Shown here: positions 44,632 to 52,745 of the stretch, piece by piece | How the letters are laid out: every line of letters starts with the position of its first letter | How positions within the stretch are numbered: position 1 is the stretch's first letter | Source: Bacteroidota bacterium | Lineage (GTDB): Bacteria; Bacteroidota; Bacteroidia; 2-12-FULL-35-15 | Reading direction: 5' to 3' | Assembly: GCA_947447995.1 (NCBI GenBank) | Contig: CANFLQ010000006.1 | Location: 1 to 59,835, forward strand | Length of the DNA: 59,835 nt | Program-made: the position numbers and the translations under genes | Notes under the pieces: generated by a model | The model's input: the letters and a program-made list of their open reading frames with translations, nothing else | Databases searched by the model: none | What the model was told of the DNA's origin: nothing

Positions 44632-45258
44632 ATGATAAAAACTGTACATTATTTAAGTAAAGAAAGAATTGTTGCATTTAGTGACGGAGTAATTGCCATT
44701 ATTATTACCCTAATGATTTTGGATATTCACTTTCCAAAAATCACAAATACATTAACTGGAAATGAAATTTGGCTTGAATTATCAAAAATGCTACCTAGTA
44801 TATTTGCTTATATGGTTAGCTTTTATGGGTTGGGGGTATTTTGGGTAAACCACCATCACTTTTTTTTCATGGTAAAACACTCCGACAGAAATTTATTATG
44901 GCTAAATTTAAACTTGCTTTTTTGGCTTTCTCTTATCCCCTTGCCTACCTCCTATTTAGCCGAACATTACAATTCGCCTATTGCTACAACACTTTATGGA
45001 GCCATTATGTTTTTATGCCATACAAGTTTCGGGCTTCTTTTTTCTTATGCCTCAAAAAATGATTTAATAGTAAATAAATACAGTAAAAAAAGAATAAAAC
45101 AAATTATTCGGATGATTATTTTTAGTTGTATTTTATGGCTTATTGCTATTGCTGTTGGATATATTTCCACTTATTTTTCGTACGGATTAACGCTATTAAT
45201 TGCTCTCTTATATTTTTTACCTCAAAATATTGAAGTGGATGAAGAGGTTGCTAATTAG
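44632..45258 (+). CDS. TMEM175-like potassium channel protein
   Basis: A 208-residue membrane protein of the bacterial TMEM175 (DUF1211) family. The defining first helix is present: FSDGVIAIIITLMILDI, with the FSD motif at the selectivity filter. There are six helices in total (about 13-35, 48-70, 80-100, 105-130, 150-170, 175-195). Bacterial TMEM175 proteins form tetrameric potassium-selective leak channels. A promoter lies upstream, and the carrier-protein gene of the dlt-like operon starts 46 bases after its stop, so cotranscription is possible. Confidence 0.9.
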   Translation: MIKTVHYLSKERIVAFSDGVIAIIITLMILDIHFPKITNTLTGNEIWLELSKMLPSIFAYMVSFYGLGVFWVNHHHFFFMVKHSDRNLLWLNLNLLFWLSLIPLPTSYLAEHYNSPIATTLYGAIMFLCHTSFGLLFSYASKNDLIVNKYSKKRIKQIIRMIIFSCILWLIAIAVGYISTYFSYGLTLLIALLYFLPQNIEVDEEVAN

Positions 45259-45282
45259 TGTTTTTACATGAAATTATTTGTT

Positions 45283-45290
45283 TACTTTCG
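45283..45290 (+). promoter_or_regulatory. Possible -7 element of the dlt-like operon
   Basis: TACTTTCG is close to TAnnTTTG and ends 14 bases before the dltC-like ATG. No TTG at the right distance was seen. Confidence 0.35.
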
Positions 45291-45304
45291 CAAAAAAATG
45301 CAGA

Positions 45305-45532
45305 ATGGATGATATTAAAAATTTTATTCAAAATGAAATAATGAACTTAGCTTTTATTAAAGTTGGATATGATGATTCAATAATTAAATCAAAGCTTTTA
45401 GATTCAATTTCGGTAATAGACCTACTGGTTTCTATTGAAGAAAAAATAGATAAAAAAATTCCTCAATACCTTATCAATGAGGATAATTTCGATTCCATTA
45501 ATGTTATTTGCGAAACATTAAAAAAACTATAA
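45305..45532 (+). CDS. dltC: Acyl/D-alanyl carrier protein of the dlt-like operon
   Basis: A 75-residue carrier protein (a longer reading would begin at a TTG within the promoter). The serine that takes the phosphopantetheine arm is S34 in LLDSISVIDLL, a DSI variant of the usual DSL. Four-helix ACP fold with a C-terminal NVICETLKKL. As the first gene of a tight cluster with DltD-, DltX-, DltB- and DltA-like products, it most likely carries an amino acid, by analogy D-alanine, loaded by the ligase at 48036. The gap to the next gene is nine bases. Confidence 0.8.
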   Translation: MDDIKNFIQNEIMNLAFIKVGYDDSIIKSKLLDSISVIDLLVSIEEKIDKKIPQYLINEDNFDSINVICETLKKL

Positions 45533-45541
45533 TACAGGTAA

Positions 45542-46720
45542 ATGAAAAAAATCATTCTCCTTTATTTATTTCCATTGTTTATTGCAATTGCAGTTTTCCT
45601 ATGTTTTAATGGCTCCTTGAGGACTGTTTTTTTTATGGAATCGAATTCTCCCAACGATTCTTCATTTCGTTTTTTGGAAAACTTTCGTGACAATGAGTTT
45701 TATGAAAATCAATTTTTAAGTAACAATGATAGCCTTGAGACTATTTTCCTTTTAGGTTCATCGGAACTTACAATTTCCACGGCAGGGATACCTTATAATT
45801 TTATTACGGATCATTTTAAAACCAAATTAAAAGGAATTGGACATGCCGGCAATCAATGTTTTTCAATCTACTCTCAATTGCTCGCCAATGAAAACAAGAT
45901 AAAAAACGCTCCAATCGTTATCATATTATCTCCCGTATGGTTTCAGGATAATAATGCAAAAGGGACATCCTCCTCTTTATTTTTAGAGTTTAATTCACCT
46001 CGATTTTTAAATAATATAATACACAGTACCCCCGATACTTTTAAAGAATACGAGACACGACGCATTTCAGATTTTTACGAAGAAATAAGTAATGCAAGTT
46101 TAAATTTAAAAACATTGCATTTTGAATATCAAGCCTCTAAAAGCCCATTACATAAATATTTTTACACACCAATCATTGCAATAGACAAGCTTTTGGCAGG
46201 ATTACAAAAAACAAATAACAATTTAGTTAAAGTTGGGCCATTTATCAGGAAACCAATTATATCTGAACCTATAAATATTAACTGGGATAGCTTATACGTA
46301 TTAAGTAAACAAGAACAAATTAATAAGTCGACCAACAACAAATGGTATATTGACAATGCTTATTACTCCGAATATATCAAAGGCAAAACCAGTACCGTTA
46401 CAATAGTTAAAGAAGAGGATAATCAGGAATTGAAAGATTTTAAGATGTTGATGAAACTCCTTAAAGCAAAACAAGTCAATGTTTCTTTTATCATTATTCC
46501 ATTAAATCCTTTTTATTATACCAATTCCAAGGAATTAAGCCCAATTATAAATTCATTAGAAAAAGAGATAATAGATAATAAATTTCCTTTCCTAAATTTT
46601 TGGAATGCCGACTCCACTACTTTTGACAATGGTGTATTGAGAGACATTATGCATTTGAGTGATTATGGATGGTATAAAGCAGATAAATTTATAATTGAAA
46701 CATATAAACTGTCGAAATGA
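45542..46720 (+). CDS. dltD: DltD-like envelope transferase/esterase
   Basis: A 392-residue protein with one N-terminal membrane helix (about 4-24) and an SGNH-hydrolase-like domain outside. The catalytic serine is in LLGSSELTIS (about residue 74). The C-terminal DIMHLSDYGWYKAD carries the Asp and His of the triad. The GSSEL motif followed by a D-x2-H-x5-GW region matches DltD, which helps move D-alanyl groups on the outer side of the membrane. The stop overlaps the DltX-like ATG by four bases. Confidence 0.88.
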   Translation: MKKIILLYLFPLFIAIAVFLCFNGSLRTVFFMESNSPNDSSFRFLENFRDNEFYENQFLSNNDSLETIFLLGSSELTISTAGIPYNFITDHFKTKLKGIGHAGNQCFSIYSQLLANENKIKNAPIVIILSPVWFQDNNAKGTSSSLFLEFNSPRFLNNIIHSTPDTFKEYETRRISDFYEEISNASLNLKTLHFEYQASKSPLHKYFYTPIIAIDKLLAGLQKTNNNLVKVGPFIRKPIISEPININWDSLYVLSKQEQINKSTNNKWYIDNAYYSEYIKGKTSTVTIVKEEDNQELKDFKMLMKLLKAKQVNVSFIIIPLNPFYYTNSKELSPIINSLEKEIIDNKFPFLNFWNADSTTFDNGVLRDIMHLSDYGWYKADKFIIETYKLSK

Positions 46721-46866
46721 AACTAAATAATGTAAATAGATTTTTTTTGAACACACTATTATACACGATGATTGTATTGTCACTTTATTTTTTGTACAGC
46801 CCATTAAACAATCATCCTAAAAATAAAACAGGTTCATTGGTTCAATTTGTATATCAACAATTTTAA
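46717..46866 (+). CDS. dltX: DltX-like small membrane peptide (missed gene)
   Basis: A 49-codon gene fitted exactly between dltD and dltB, with a four-base overlap (ATGA) to the former and two bases to the latter. It has one hydrophobic helix (about 9-28, FFLNTLLYTMIVLSLYFLYS), a short polar loop, and ends with F44-V-Y-Q-Q-F49. That tail matches the F-x-Y-x2-F C-terminus of firmicute DltX (FIYNEF type), which sits in the DltB channel and is thought to take part in acyl transfer. Length, topology, position and C-terminal motif all agree. This is inference; no database comparison was done. Confidence 0.75.
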   Translation: MKLNNVNRFFLNTLLYTMIVLSLYFLYSPLNNHPKNKTGSLVQFVYQQF

Positions 46867-46868
46867 TT

Positions 46869-48029
46869 ATGCTACCATTTAGTTGCTTTGAATTTTTCAT
46901 ACTAATGGCTATTTTCATTACGATTCTAGGCATATCAAAGTATTTTGTAAAATCAGATTACTATAAATATGTATTGGCAATATTAAATGCGTTGTTTATA
47001 GGTATTATCTATCCCAAGCCATATCATTTTATTTTTCTCATTTTATTTTCATACACCTTCACACATCTTATAACAGATGTATTTAAAATAAAAACAAAGA
47101 TTTGGGGTATTTTAATTTTGTTATTGCCAATGCTATTGGTGAAGTTGGATATTAAATTTGATTTTTATCCTTTTAAGTTAAACGATGCTATTTCCTTTGC
47201 AGGTCTTTCTTATGCCAGCTTCCGTATTATAGGTTATTATATGGATAAAGCTCCCGGCGAAAAAATGCCAGATTTTATAAGCTATTTTAACTTTTTATCA
47301 TTTACACCTACTTTGTTAATTGGTCCTATCGATAGATTTGCACGTTTTAAAGATTCGCAGAACAATGGTTTTTCATCTATTAATTCAGAAAATTTTATTA
47401 TTGGCTGGAATACTTTTGTAAAAGGGCTTGCCTTTAAATACATTGTTGCTGAAGTAATAGACCGATATTGGTTAAATCTATATCCTGAAACAAGTAAAGA
47501 GTTGTTACATATAGCAAATACCATGTATGCTTATTATTTTTATTTATTCTTTGATTTTGCAGGCTATTCATTTATGGCTTTAGGTATCGGAAAAATGATG
47601 GGGATAAATGTTCCTCTGAACTTTAAAAATCCATTCATTGCTGTTAATCCTCAAGATTTTTGGAGAAGATTTCACATCAGTTTGGGTGATTGGCTAAAAG
47701 ATTATTTTTTCAATCCTTTGTATATGTTTCTTACCAGAAAAAAGAGCCTCAAAAAATATCCTGTTACAAGGCAAAATATCGCCTTGGTACTAACATTTTT
47801 ATTAATGGGATGCTGGAATGGATTTAAGTTAAATTATATATTGAGCGGTTTACTATTCGGGGTATTTTCTGCAGTTCACAACACATACGTTGTTCAATGC
47901 AAAAAGAAAGGAAAGGATGTAGTTTTTGGCAACTTAAACACTCAAACTACAAAGGTAATAAGCATTTTTATTATGTTTAATTTAGCAGCTTTTGCTTTAT
48001 ATATTTTTAGCGGACGCTGTCCTATTTAG
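46869..48029 (+). CDS. dltB: DltB-like MBOAT membrane protein, expected His replaced by Asn
   Basis: A 386-residue multi-pass membrane protein of the MBOAT family with DltB-type features: YFYLFFDFAGYS, then FWRRFHISLGDWLKDYFF with conserved H269. The second invariant histidine (the His of WHG in AlgI and DltB) falls at residue 317, where the sequence reads GCWNG (codon AAT at 47817-47819). The distance H269 to N317 is 48, close to the 47 between the two histidines of DltB as I recall. It would move the amino-acyl group from the carrier protein across the membrane. Whether the Asn form is active is open. The end (FSGRCPI) is short and polar. Confidence 0.85.
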   Translation: MLPFSCFEFFILMAIFITILGISKYFVKSDYYKYVLAILNALFIGIIYPKPYHFIFLILFSYTFTHLITDVFKIKTKIWGILILLLPMLLVKLDIKFDFYPFKLNDAISFAGLSYASFRIIGYYMDKAPGEKMPDFISYFNFLSFTPTLLIGPIDRFARFKDSQNNGFSSINSENFIIGWNTFVKGLAFKYIVAEVIDRYWLNLYPETSKELLHIANTMYAYYFYLFFDFAGYSFMALGIGKMMGINVPLNFKNPFIAVNPQDFWRRFHISLGDWLKDYFFNPLYMFLTRKKSLKKYPVTRQNIALVLTFLLMGCWNGFKLNYILSGLLFGVFSAVHNTYVVQCKKKGKDVVFGNLNTQTTKVISIFIMFNLAAFALYIFSGRCPI

Positions 48030-48035
48030 TAATTT

Positions 48036-49550
48036 ATGAAATACGATTTTAGAACAAAAAAATTTACAGAAACAGAAGTTTCTCCTGATAAACTTGCGGT
48101 AGTTGGCAGCGAACAGGAGATTGATTGGACTACACTTAAAAACAAAACAGAAAATCTTGTTACTATTTTTAAGGATTTAAATATTCCCAATGGTCATCCC
48201 GTTATTATTTATGGTCATAAAGAACATTTATATCCGGTGGTTATTTTGGCATGTATGCACTCCAACACAACCTATATACCTATTGATAAAATTTATCCAC
48301 TTGAACGAGTTAAAAAAATCATTGAGATAACTGGCTCTCAACTATTGATTAACTGTTCAGACAACACTCTTGATCTTAAAATCCCTGTTGTTATCAATAC
48401 AGAGTTAAAAGTAAATATTAATTACACTCCAAATTTTACGGGTCGCATATATGGTAACGCCTCCGACCCACTGCAATACATCATGTTTACATCTGGTTCT
48501 ACTGGCGAGCCTAAAGGAGTTCAAATTACCTTAAATTCTATTTTAACATATTTGGATTGGGTTAAAAAAGATTTTGGATTTTGCTCCGATGATGTGTTTA
48601 TGAATCAAGCACCATTTACATTTGATGTATCGCTTTGCGATGTGCTTAATTCTTTTTCACAAGGAGGAACATTGGTATTAACATCCACCGATATAGTAAA
48701 GGATCAGGAAGTATTTTTCAAGAGATTAACCCAATATAAATGTAGCGTTTGGACATCAACACCATCATTTGCGTATTTATTTTTGAGGCATCCCAACTTT
48801 AACTCAGAAAATATTTCATCCATAAAAACCTTTTTATTTATAGGCGAAGAGTTGCCAAATAGAACTTGTGCTTTATTAAAAAAATCCTTTACTAATAGCA
48901 GAATCCTCAATGCGTACGGACCAACCGAAGCAACCATTGTTACTACATTAATAGAAATAACCGATGAGGTTATTAAAAACTACCCTACGTTACCTATTGG
49001 TTACCACATGGAAGGTTCTCAGATATTAATTGACAAGAAAAATCCGGAGAATCAGGAAGGTGAATTGGTTATTGTAGGTGATCATGTATCTATAGGTTAT
49101 TTAAATAATCCAGAGCTAAATAGCAATAAATTTTTTATTCATGAAAACAAAAGAGCATTTAGAACGGGTGATTTAGGCTATTATAAAAATGATTTACTGT
49201 TTTGTATCGGACGAAACGACGATCAAGTAAAAATGCACGGGTTCAGAATTGAGCTCAATGAAATAAGCAATGTTATATGCAAAAATAATTTGATATCAGA
49301 TGCAGTTACCATTGCTTTGAGAAGAAACAATGAAGTAAAAAAAATAATAAGTTTTGTAATCTTAAAAAACACTACTGAACAAGATATTTTAAATTCCGAA
49401 CTAACCCAATTTTTGGAAAAACGGATACCTTATTATATGATTCCAGGGGATATTGTAACAGTGAATGATTTTCCATATAGCGCAGCCCATAAAATTGATA
49501 AGAACAAATTAATTGCTGATTATTTAAAGAATATGTTACAGGATAAATAA
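48036..49550 (+). CDS. dltA: DltA-like amino-acid:carrier-protein ligase
   Basis: A 504-residue adenylation enzyme. Core motifs: A3 FTSGSTGEPKGVQI, A5 NAYGPTEATI, A7 FRTGDLGYYKND, A8 KMHGFRIELNEI, and the C-terminal catalytic lysine in AAHKIDKNKLI. Size and motif pattern match DltA (D-alanine:D-alanyl carrier protein ligase), which activates D-alanine with ATP and loads it onto DltC. It is six bases after dltB and ends the operon. The amino acid itself is inferred from the cluster; the specificity pocket was not compared. Confidence 0.87.
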   Translation: MKYDFRTKKFTETEVSPDKLAVVGSEQEIDWTTLKNKTENLVTIFKDLNIPNGHPVIIYGHKEHLYPVVILACMHSNTTYIPIDKIYPLERVKKIIEITGSQLLINCSDNTLDLKIPVVINTELKVNINYTPNFTGRIYGNASDPLQYIMFTSGSTGEPKGVQITLNSILTYLDWVKKDFGFCSDDVFMNQAPFTFDVSLCDVLNSFSQGGTLVLTSTDIVKDQEVFFKRLTQYKCSVWTSTPSFAYLFLRHPNFNSENISSIKTFLFIGEELPNRTCALLKKSFTNSRILNAYGPTEATIVTTLIEITDEVIKNYPTLPIGYHMEGSQILIDKKNPENQEGELVIVGDHVSIGYLNNPELNSNKFFIHENKRAFRTGDLGYYKNDLLFCIGRNDDQVKMHGFRIELNEISNVICKNNLISDAVTIALRRNNEVKKIISFVILKNTTEQDILNSELTQFLEKRIPYYMIPGDIVTVNDFPYSAAHKIDKNKLIADYLKNMLQDK

Positions 49551-49582
49551 GAAATGTGCGCTTAAAACTGCTTGCTATTTTT

Positions 49583-50182
49583 TCATTCCACCTTAATTAC
49601 TTTCTCTGTCAACAGTAATAAATTTTCATCAGAAAATACAGAAATTAAATAGCTGCCAGATTTCAAATCCGCGATTGAAATTATATTCTCTGTTGTTTTA
49701 ATTGTTTTACAAACTTTACCATTCAAATCAGTAATCACAATATTTTTTATTCCGTTGATAGGAACAGTTAATTCGTCATTAGTTGGATTTGGATAAAGTT
49801 TCAGGCTGTTATTCAAGTGCAAATTTTCTATAACTGAAGTAGTACTATTTTTAATTATTTGTCTCGAAAGCATTTTACGAGTGCCTAGCTTCAGTGCAAC
49901 TATATAAATCCCATCAATTAAAGAATCAGGATAAAAATGAACAGAATAATTACCTGCTGAAATTAAAGAATCCTTAATAATAGCCTTTACTACCTCTCCC
50001 CATCTATTATAAATAGTAAGTGAAACAATCTCATTATTAGCAAGTCCATAATAAATATCAGTCTCCGTAACAAATGGATTTGGAGTAATTTTTAAACTAT
50101 CCAAATTTTGAGAATAACTATTTGTAAACGATGAAATGAAAATGGCTATTGCAAAAGTTGTAAAAATTGTTTGTGTTTTCAT
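49583..50182 (-). CDS. Small secreted protein of two T9SS-like tail domains
   Basis: A 199-residue protein with signal peptide (about 1-24) and two consecutive sorting-tail modules: ITPNPFVTETDIYYGL through IYNRWGEVV (about 32-110) and LYPNPTNDELTVPI through ITDLNGKVCKT (about 130-199). There is no other domain, so the protein is secreted by type IX secretion but has no cargo. It could be a decayed larger protein or a surface matrix subunit. It lies convergent to the end of the dlt-like operon but has no link to it by sequence. Confidence 0.72.
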   Translation of the reverse strand: MKTQTIFTTFAIAIFISSFTNSYSQNLDSLKITPNPFVTETDIYYGLANNEIVSLTIYNRWGEVVKAIIKDSLISAGNYSVHFYPDSLIDGIYIVALKLGTRKMLSRQIIKNSTTSVIENLHLNNSLKLYPNPTNDELTVPINGIKNIVITDLNGKVCKTIKTTENIISIADLKSGSYLISVFSDENLLLLTEKVIKVE

Positions 50183-50263
50183 TTACGGTGTAAAATTAAA
50201 TTGAGAGTTGAATCACAAGCAAGCTTTTATGAAAAAATATAATGCAATATCTTAATCGGGCAT

Positions 50264-51190
50264 CTAAAATAAATGCTTCTCAGCATGATAGGAGGAGCGT
50301 ACTAATGGACCACTTTCAACAAAACGGAATCCTTTTTCAAGTCCGACAGTTTTATATTTTGCAAACACATCAGGATGAATAAATGCCTGCACAGGCAAAT
50401 GTTTTGGAGAAGGCTGAAGATATTGTCCCAAAGTTAAAACATCGCAACCTACCGCTCTTAAATCATTCATCGATTCAATTACTTCCTCTTCCGTTTCGCC
50501 CAAACCAAGCATTAAACCTGATTTAGTTTTTAAACCCGCTTCTTTTAAGCGTTTTAATACTTCTAAACTTCTATCGTATTTAGCCTGAATACGCACCTCT
50601 TTGGTAAGACGGCGAACGGTCTCTAAATTATGCGAAACAATATCAGGTTGCGCATCAATAAGGCGTTGAAGGTTATCCCAGTTGCCTTGAAAATCGGGAA
50701 TCAAGGTTTCAAATTTTGTTTGTGGGCTCACTCTTCTGATGGCATTGATGGTTTCTACCCAAATAGTAGAACCTCCATCTTTCAAATCATCGCGATCAAC
50801 GGAAGTAATTACACAATGTTTTACATTCATTAGCAATACCGATTGTGCAACACGTTCAGGCTCCTGTAAATCAACAGCCTTAGGTTTACCGGTTGCTACA
50901 TTGCAAAATCCGCAAGAGCGTGTACAAATATTCCCTAAAATCATAAATGTAGCAGTGCCTGCACCCCAACATTCGCCTTTATTTGGGCAATTGCCGCTTT
51001 CGCAGATGGTATGCAATTTATGGGTGGATACCATTTCACTCACTTTTGCGTATTCTTTTCCGGTAGGGAGTTTTACCCTTAACCAATCAGGTCGTCGCTG
51101 CCCCTCTCTTAATCTCTCCCCTGAAGGGAGAGGAGACGGGTGAGTTTCGTTGGTATTTTCAGTTGTTAATGGATTCGTATTTGTGGACAT
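50264..51190 (-). CDS. lipA: Lipoyl synthase
   Basis: A 308-residue radical SAM enzyme that inserts sulfur into octanoyl groups on E2-type proteins such as PdhC. Both cluster motifs are intact: [12 protein letters not shown] (C-x4-C-x5-C) and the radical [11 protein letters not shown] (C-x3-C-x2-C). The C-terminal RSSYHAEK holds the conserved serine. I chose the ATG at 51190; the upstream TTG at 51196 is less likely. Residues 16-30 ([15 protein letters not shown]) are a translated REP-like element inserted before the conserved [14 protein letters not shown] second REP copy lies 30 bases upstream of the start. Confidence 0.93.
   Translation of the reverse strand: MSTNTNPLTTENTNETHPSPLPSGERLREGQRRPDWLRVKLPTGKEYAKVSEMVSTHKLHTICESGNCPNKGECWGAGTATFMILGNICTRSCGFCNVATGKPKAVDLQEPERVAQSVLLMNVKHCVITSVDRDDLKDGGSTIWVETINAIRRVSPQTKFETLIPDFQGNWDNLQRLIDAQPDIVSHNLETVRRLTKEVRIQAKYDRSLEVLKRLKEAGLKTKSGLMLGLGETEEEVIESMNDLRAVGCDVLTLGQYLQPSPKHLPVQAFIHPDVFAKYKTVGLEKGFRFVESGPLVRSSYHAEKHLF
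51101..51145. repeat. REP-like palindrome, copy F, inside lipA
   Basis: CCCCTCTC, then CTCTCCCCT-ga-AGGGAGAG. It lies entirely in the lipA coding region, in frame, encoding residues 16-30 on the minus strand. It is the only copy of this family inside a gene in this window. Confidence 0.85.
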
Positions 51191-51216
51191 TTTCAATTTT
51201 TCTTTTTAGTAGCTTC

Positions 51217-51252
51217 CCCCTCTCCAAATGGAGAGGGGATAAAGGGGTGAGG
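51217..51252. repeat. REP-like palindrome, copy G
   Basis: Perfect palindrome CCCCTCTCC-aaat-GGAGAGGGG (51217-51238) followed by ATAAAGGGGTGAGG. It sits between the gene at 51255 and lipA. Confidence 0.85.
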
Positions 51253-51254
51253 TC

Positions 51255-52019
51255 TTAAAACCATTTTTTACCCCAAATCATTTTTATGTATAACGAAACG
51301 TACACATTTTGTTTTTTGTTGAATGCCATTATTTCCAATGCTTTGGGATATATATCCGCTACAACACCAGTTTCTATTGCTTTTATTGCATCGTAACGAT
51401 CGGCATATTCAAAACTCAATGCTAATTTTGCATAACCAGCCGGAATCACTTTTGTACCACCTATGCCTTTAAAAAAGGGAGCTTTACCAAAAATATCATC
51501 CTGATTATTGATAGTCGGATCGTATCTTTGTGCTGTAGGTACCGATAAAGTGTTGCTATTTTTTATTTCTAAATAAACCGGCTTTGCAAAAGCTAATGTG
51601 CCGCCTAAAAATGTTGAATATCTGATCTCCACATTTTTTTTCTCGCTTTTTTGAAATAGTATATTTTGAAAACCAACACCTCCGCGAAGCAATAAAATAG
51701 AATTTACTTTGCCATACACATACCCTTGAGAGCTTTGATAATAGGAATTTACCGTTTTTACTTCCTTAGGATGTTTGTAGTTTTGTAATTCCACTTCCAA
51801 CATTCTTTTTCGATCCACATTTACCTGCCTGCCTGCTCTAAAAGCCAAACCTATACCACCCGCCGAATGTACAAACGCTCCGAAACTAGCTTCGTTACGG
51901 TAAATTACTTTTAAATCTTCCCCTCTTTCCAAGCGCGATGCTGCATCATTGATTTCCTGTGAAAAAACGCCAAAAGAAAATAAGCAAATTAAAATAAAAG
52001 TGATTATGGTTTTGTTCAT
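51255..52019 (-). CDS. Putative outer membrane beta-barrel protein, unknown function
   Basis: A 254-residue protein with signal peptide (1-20, ending GVFSQ) and alternating hydrophobic strands rich in aromatic and glycine residues, ending IKMIWGKKWF with a C-terminal phenylalanine. This fits a small outer-membrane barrel. The mature start has a polar EINDAASRLERGEDLKV segment. I do not recognise the family. It is upstream of lipA on the same strand, but a REP-like repeat separates them and a shared role is not suggested. Confidence 0.72.
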   Translation of the reverse strand: MNKTIITFILICLFSFGVFSQEINDAASRLERGEDLKVIYRNEASFGAFVHSAGGIGLAFRAGRQVNVDRKRMLEVELQNYKHPKEVKTVNSYYQSSQGYVYGKVNSILLLRGGVGFQNILFQKSEKKNVEIRYSTFLGGTLAFAKPVYLEIKNSNTLSVPTAQRYDPTINNQDDIFGKAPFFKGIGGTKVIPAGYAKLALSFEYADRYDAIKAIETGVVADIYPKALEIMAFNKKQNVYVSLYIKMIWGKKWF

Positions 52020-52038
52020 TTCATTATCTTTTGTTACA

Positions 52039-52046
52039 CAAATGTA
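52039..52046 (-). promoter_or_regulatory. Possible -7 element (minus strand)
   Basis: Reads TACATTTG on the minus strand, 20 bases before the start at 52019. No proper -33 TTG was found. Confidence 0.35.
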
Positions 52047-52135
52047 TTAATTTTATAACGCATTTTAATCATATTTGCAAAAGGCTACACATCGTCTGTT
52101 TATTTTAATTTGACCAACTTCAATAAATTAAATCT

Positions 52136-52540
52136 ATGAAAACATCTAAAATTGCTTATCTGGGAAACCTAAGAACTGAAGCAGTTCATTTACAATCGGG
52201 CATTAAAATAATTACCGACGCACCAACGGATAACAATGGAAAAGGGGAAGCTTTTTCTCCTACCGATTTGATGTCGACCTCCCTAGGCTCATGTATGCTC
52301 ACCATTATGGGAATTGTTGCGCAACGTCACGAAATTAATATTGAAGGCACTACAATTGACATCACTAAAATAATGGAAGCTAATCCACGAAGAGTAAGCG
52401 AAATTATTGTAGAATTTCAAATGCCCAAAAACAATTATTCAGAAAAGGATAAACAACTGCTGGAGAATGCCGCCAAAACTTGTCCGGTTGCACAAAGTTT
52501 AAAAGTGGAACTAAAACAAACTGTTATTTTTAATTATTAA
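52136..52540 (+). CDS. OsmC/Ohr-family peroxiredoxin-like protein
   Basis: A 134-residue protein of the OsmC family, which reduces organic hydroperoxides. The two catalytic cysteines are seen at C53 (SLGSCMLTIMGI) and C116 (KTCPVAQSL). The typical N-terminal KGEAFSPTDLMSTSLG loop precedes C53. Whether it is OsmC or a thiol-related sibling (YhfA-like) is undecided. Orphan gene upstream of the Crp/Fnr regulator, on the same strand but 206 bases away. Confidence 0.88.
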   Translation: MKTSKIAYLGNLRTEAVHLQSGIKIITDAPTDNNGKGEAFSPTDLMSTSLGSCMLTIMGIVAQRHEINIEGTTIDITKIMEANPRRVSEIIVEFQMPKNNYSEKDKQLLENAAKTCPVAQSLKVELKQTVIFNY

Positions 52541-52567
52541 ATCAATTTCACAATTGTGAGAGTAAGA

Positions 52568-52661
52568 AACTACTTTAAAAAGTAGTTAAATAAAGTAGAC
52601 ATATACAACCTTTTTAAGGTTTATTACGTCTAGTTAATTGCAATCGTAACTTTAAAAGTTA
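52568..52661 (+). promoter_or_regulatory. Three short palindromes upstream of the Crp/Fnr-type gene
   Basis: AACTACTT-taaa-AAGTAGTT (52568-52587), AACCTT-ttt-AAGGTT (52607-52621) and TAACTTT-a-AAAGTTA (52647-52661) lie in the 206-base gap between osmC and the regulator. The first may terminate osmC. The others could be operators for the regulator, but there is no proof. Confidence 0.45.
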
Positions 52662-52745
52662 GCCATAATCTTACTTTAGAAACAGATTGCTAATTTATAT
52701 AGGCCTTAACTATTTGATTAACATTTAACTTTTTTTCTAGATTTA

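Noticed and set aside
45305..49550. Classical teichoic acid D-alanylation
   Set aside because: The host has a Gram-negative envelope (T9SS, TonB receptor, barrels), so the teichoic acid acceptor is not available; only the gene set is similar.
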